From an uncultured Atopobiaceae bacterium (GTDB taxonomy: Bacteria > Actinomycetota > Coriobacteriia > Coriobacteriales > Atopobiaceae), in assembly GCA_944321515.1 (NCBI GenBank), contig CALULO010000005.1:142453-206452 (forward strand): a DNA stretch of 64,000 bases, written 5' to 3'. Positions 62,381-64,000 of this stretch are shown here, one piece after another; within the stretch, counting starts at the first letter, position 1; every line of letters starts with the position of its first letter. The notes under the pieces were generated by a model that saw only the letters and a list, made by a program, of their open reading frames with translations, did no database searches and was not told where the DNA came from. Position numbers and translations under genes: made by a program.

Positions 62381-63085
62381 ATGCCAGCCTTTGAAACGGT
62401 CGTCTTCGACCTTGACGGAACCCTGCTTGACACCCTCGACGACCTGCACCTCTCAACCAACGCGGCGCTTGCCGCCCACGACATGCCTGCGCGCACCCTA
62501 GAAGAGGTGCGCCGCTTCGTGGGCAACGGGATCGCCCTGCTCATCCACCGCGCCGTCCCCGAGGGGACGCCCGCGGACGTGGAGGCGGCCGTGCTCGCGG
62601 ACTTCCGCCGCCACTACGGCGCCCACTGCGAGGACCACACGGGCCCCTACCCAGGCATCCCCGAGCTCCTGGCCCACCTGCGCGCCGCCGGCGTGCGCAT
62701 TGCCGTGGTCTCCAACAAGGCCGACTTCGCGGTGCAGGAGCTCGTGGCGCGGCAGTTCCCGGACACCTTCGACGCGGTGCTCGGCGAGTGCGAGGAGCGC
62801 GGCATCCGCAAGAAGCCCGCGCCGGACATGGTGGAGGCCGCGCTCGAGCAGATGGGGGTCGCGTCCGGGGCCCCGGGCCAGGGCGACCCCTCCCCCGCCG
62901 ACCGCGCCACCCTCGCCTACGTCGGCGACTCCGAGGTCGACGTCGCCACCGCGGCCAACGTGGGCTGCGCGTGCGTTGGCTGCGCCTGGGGGTTCCGCGG
63001 CCGCGAGTCACTTCTCGCCTCGGGGGCGACCGTCATCGTGGACACGCCCGCCGAGCTGGAGCGCGTTCTTCTCGCCGGCGCGTAG
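62381..63085 (+). CDS. HAD hydrolase, phosphoglycolate-phosphatase-like
   Basis: The 234-residue protein has motif I FDLDGTLLDT, motif II VVSNKAD, motif III Lys in KKPAPD and motif IV YVGDSEVDV, with a helical cap between I and II. Gph/PgpX-like enzymes remove phosphate from phosphoglycolate or other small esters. An exact dispersed 12-mer lies 19 bp before the ATG and another at the very end of the gene. Confidence 0.93.
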   Translation: MPAFETVVFDLDGTLLDTLDDLHLSTNAALAAHDMPARTLEEVRRFVGNGIALLIHRAVPEGTPADVEAAVLADFRRHYGAHCEDHTGPYPGIPELLAHLRAAGVRIAVVSNKADFAVQELVARQFPDTFDAVLGECEERGIRKKPAPDMVEAALEQMGVASGAPGQGDPSPADRATLAYVGDSEVDVATAANVGCACVGCAWGFRGRESLLASGATVIVDTPAELERVLLAGA

Positions 63086-63220
63086 GCCGCCCGCACGCCG
63101 ACCGCTCTGAGCTTGGCACACAACGCTCGCCTAACAATTGGCGAACCTGTGCATAACCAAGGCCCACACGGGTTATAGTCTGTCTATCGTCCGTTTGGTT
63201 GGCCGACGAAAGGAGCCGCC

Positions 63221-63529
63221 ATGGGTAAGAAGGCTGCCGAGGCACTCGACATCAACTACGAGGGGCTCGCCGAGTATCTGCACTGCAACCACTCCGTCTA
63301 CATGAAGATCGGATCTGACGTCTATTACCTCACGGACTGCAACTACGAGTCCTGGCGCGCGCAGGACACGAGCCGCCGCAACGAGAAGAACCACTTCGTC
63401 GACTGCTCCGAGCTGGTCCCCACCGTCGACGAGTTCCTGACCCTTCCGTTCGTGAACGGCCAGACCATCAAGGACGCCTTTGACCACGCCACGTTCTACG
63501 CCTCCCTCAAGGGCGAGAAGGACGCGTAG
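63221..63529 (+). CDS. Hypothetical 102-residue acidic protein
   Basis: AAAGGAG lies 5 nt before the ATG, and codon use is like highly expressed neighbours. The sequence has paired aromatic/Cys features (YLHCNHSVYMKI, YLTDCNYESW, FVDCSELVP) with three Cys, no membrane segment and a compact size. I do not recognise the family. TATAGT near 63174 is a possible -10. A strong terminator follows, so it is transcribed alone. Confidence 0.8.
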   Translation: MGKKAAEALDINYEGLAEYLHCNHSVYMKIGSDVYYLTDCNYESWRAQDTSRRNEKNHFVDCSELVPTVDEFLTLPFVNGQTIKDAFDHATFYASLKGEKDA

Positions 63530-63561
63530 GCCCCAGGCCGCACAACATGGATCCCACAGGC

Positions 63562-63598
63562 GGGGCCGGCACCTTGGACGAGGTGCCGGCCCCGTTTT
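63562..63598 (+). terminator. Terminator of the 102-residue gene
   Basis: Perfect 12-bp stem GGGGCCGGCACC/GGTGCCGGCCCC with 8-nt loop, then GTTTTC. Confidence 0.9.
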
Positions 63599-63675
63599 CG
63601 TGGCAGCCGGGCGGGGCGGACGGATGCGCGCCGGGGCGGGGGCTCCGGGCCGACCCGCCCGATCTCTCCCCGCCC

Positions 63676-63745
63676 GGCCGGCTGCGCCCGGCCGCCCGCG
63701 CCCGGCAGCCCGCGCCCGACTGCCCGCGCCCGGCCGCCCCGTCGC
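63676..63745. repeat. C-rich degenerate repeat
   Basis: Several copies of CCGCGCCCGGC and similar lie between the terminator and the end of the glycerol dehydrogenase gene. It is noncoding. Confidence 0.5.
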
Positions 63746-63751
63746 CTCGCG

Positions 63752-64000
63752 CTACTCCGCCAGGGCGGCGCGACCGTAGGCGTCGGCGGCGAGCATGGCC
63801 GCGGCAACCTTCTCAGGCGTGACCTCGAACGGCATGTTGCCGAGCGTGTCGGCCGGAGAGCAGGCCAGGCGCGCCACCTCGAGCACGCGTTCGTAGCTCG
63901 CGTCCTCGACGCCGAGCTGTGCAAACGTCACCGGCAGGCCCACCTCCACGCAGAAGTCGAGCACCTCGTAGAGCTCGTCGGCGTTCTCCAGCACGAGCTG
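63752..64000 (-). CDS. Glycerol dehydrogenase-like (iron-containing ADH), C-terminus
   Basis: The last 82 residues of a minus-strand gene that continues past the window. QLVLEN, then EVLDFCVEVGLPVTFAQLGV and ADTLGNMPFEVTPEKV match the C-terminal helical domain of GldA-type enzymes, which oxidise glycerol to dihydroxyacetone with NAD. The metal-binding part is outside the window. Confidence 0.82.
   Translation of the reverse strand, partial: QLVLENADELYEVLDFCVEVGLPVTFAQLGVEDASYERVLEVARLACSPADTLGNMPFEVTPEKVAAAMLAADAYGRAALAE

Larger units (their letters stand above)
14068..63076. repeat. Dispersed 12-mer GGCGAGAAGAAC, 14 exact copies
   Basis: Exact copies on + start at 15468, 27781, 30494, 39763, 42027 and 62351. 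Exact complements start at 14068, 15586, 15772, 21821, 27909, 35697, 54181 and 63065. Copies with one mismatch include 10410, 18174, 22257, 25143, 34232, 45848, 47557 and 51845. Most lie at gene starts, just after stops, beside terminators or inside the palindrome arrays. Several extend to GGCGAGAAGAACCTG. The span given covers the outermost exact copies; the function is unknown. Confidence 0.9.

Overview
The window is high-GC (roughly two thirds G+C by eye), gene-dense bacterial chromosome. A complete Suf iron-sulfur operon, a dlt operon for D-alanylation of cell-wall polymers, a Feo ferrous-iron system with Cys-rich accessory membrane proteins, frequent GTG/TTG starts with strong AGGAGG-type ribosome binding sites, and the overall gene repertoire suggest a Gram-positive actinobacterium of the class Coriobacteriia (Olsenella/Atopobium-like). 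That placement is inference; no rRNA gene is present to confirm it. I see no tRNA or rRNA genes, insertion sequences, prophage or CRISPR.

Layout. 0-8 kb: the start of a small membrane protein under a metal-type operator, a DegV protein, a broken DXS-like gene, a Crp/Fnr regulator, a DUF2130 coiled-coil protein, an HtrA protease and an atypical OmpR-type regulator. 8-14 kb: a polar amino-acid ABC transporter operon (two binding proteins, an unusual permease with an extracytoplasmic domain, an ATPase) behind a glutamine-synthetase-like gene that lacks several canonical metal ligands. 14-26 kb: gpmA, a palindrome array, a candidate small RNA, a ZIP metal transporter, an AraC regulator with a divergent heterodimeric ABC exporter-type pair, and feoA-feoA-feoB with a Cys-rich/HMA accessory protein. 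Similar GTTA-n8-TAAC operators near most of these loci suggest one metal (probably iron) regulon. 26-34 kb: a 31-residue small protein, a BASS-family transporter, a second palindrome array and the sufCBDSU-rrf2 operon. 34-41 kb: a serine hydrolase, dltABCD with dltX last, a third palindrome array and fructose-bisphosphate aldolase. 42-48 kb: a Ser/Thr/Gly-rich membrane protein, an M18 aminopeptidase and a TPP-riboswitch-controlled thiamine-precursor ABC operon. 48-64 kb: PEP carboxylase, a polysaccharide-flippase-like protein, a fluoride riboswitch with a CLC-F antiporter, rmuC, a MarR regulator with an ABC exporter pair, aspS, a HAD phosphatase, a small unknown protein and the end of a glycerol dehydrogenase gene.

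Three things stand out beyond ordinary genes. First, the 12-mer GGCGAGAAGAAC occurs 14 times exactly (6 on +, 8 on -) with many near-copies, concentrated at gene borders, and leaves an EKN signature at the N-termini of unrelated proteins. Second, there are three arrays of 46-50 bp imperfect palindromes repeated with a period of 61-62 bp, belonging to two sequence families. Third, two unlinked terminators share a nested 26-nt inner hairpin with a compensatory base-pair change. These, the metal-box network and the candidate sRNA are the most promising leads for undescribed biology here.
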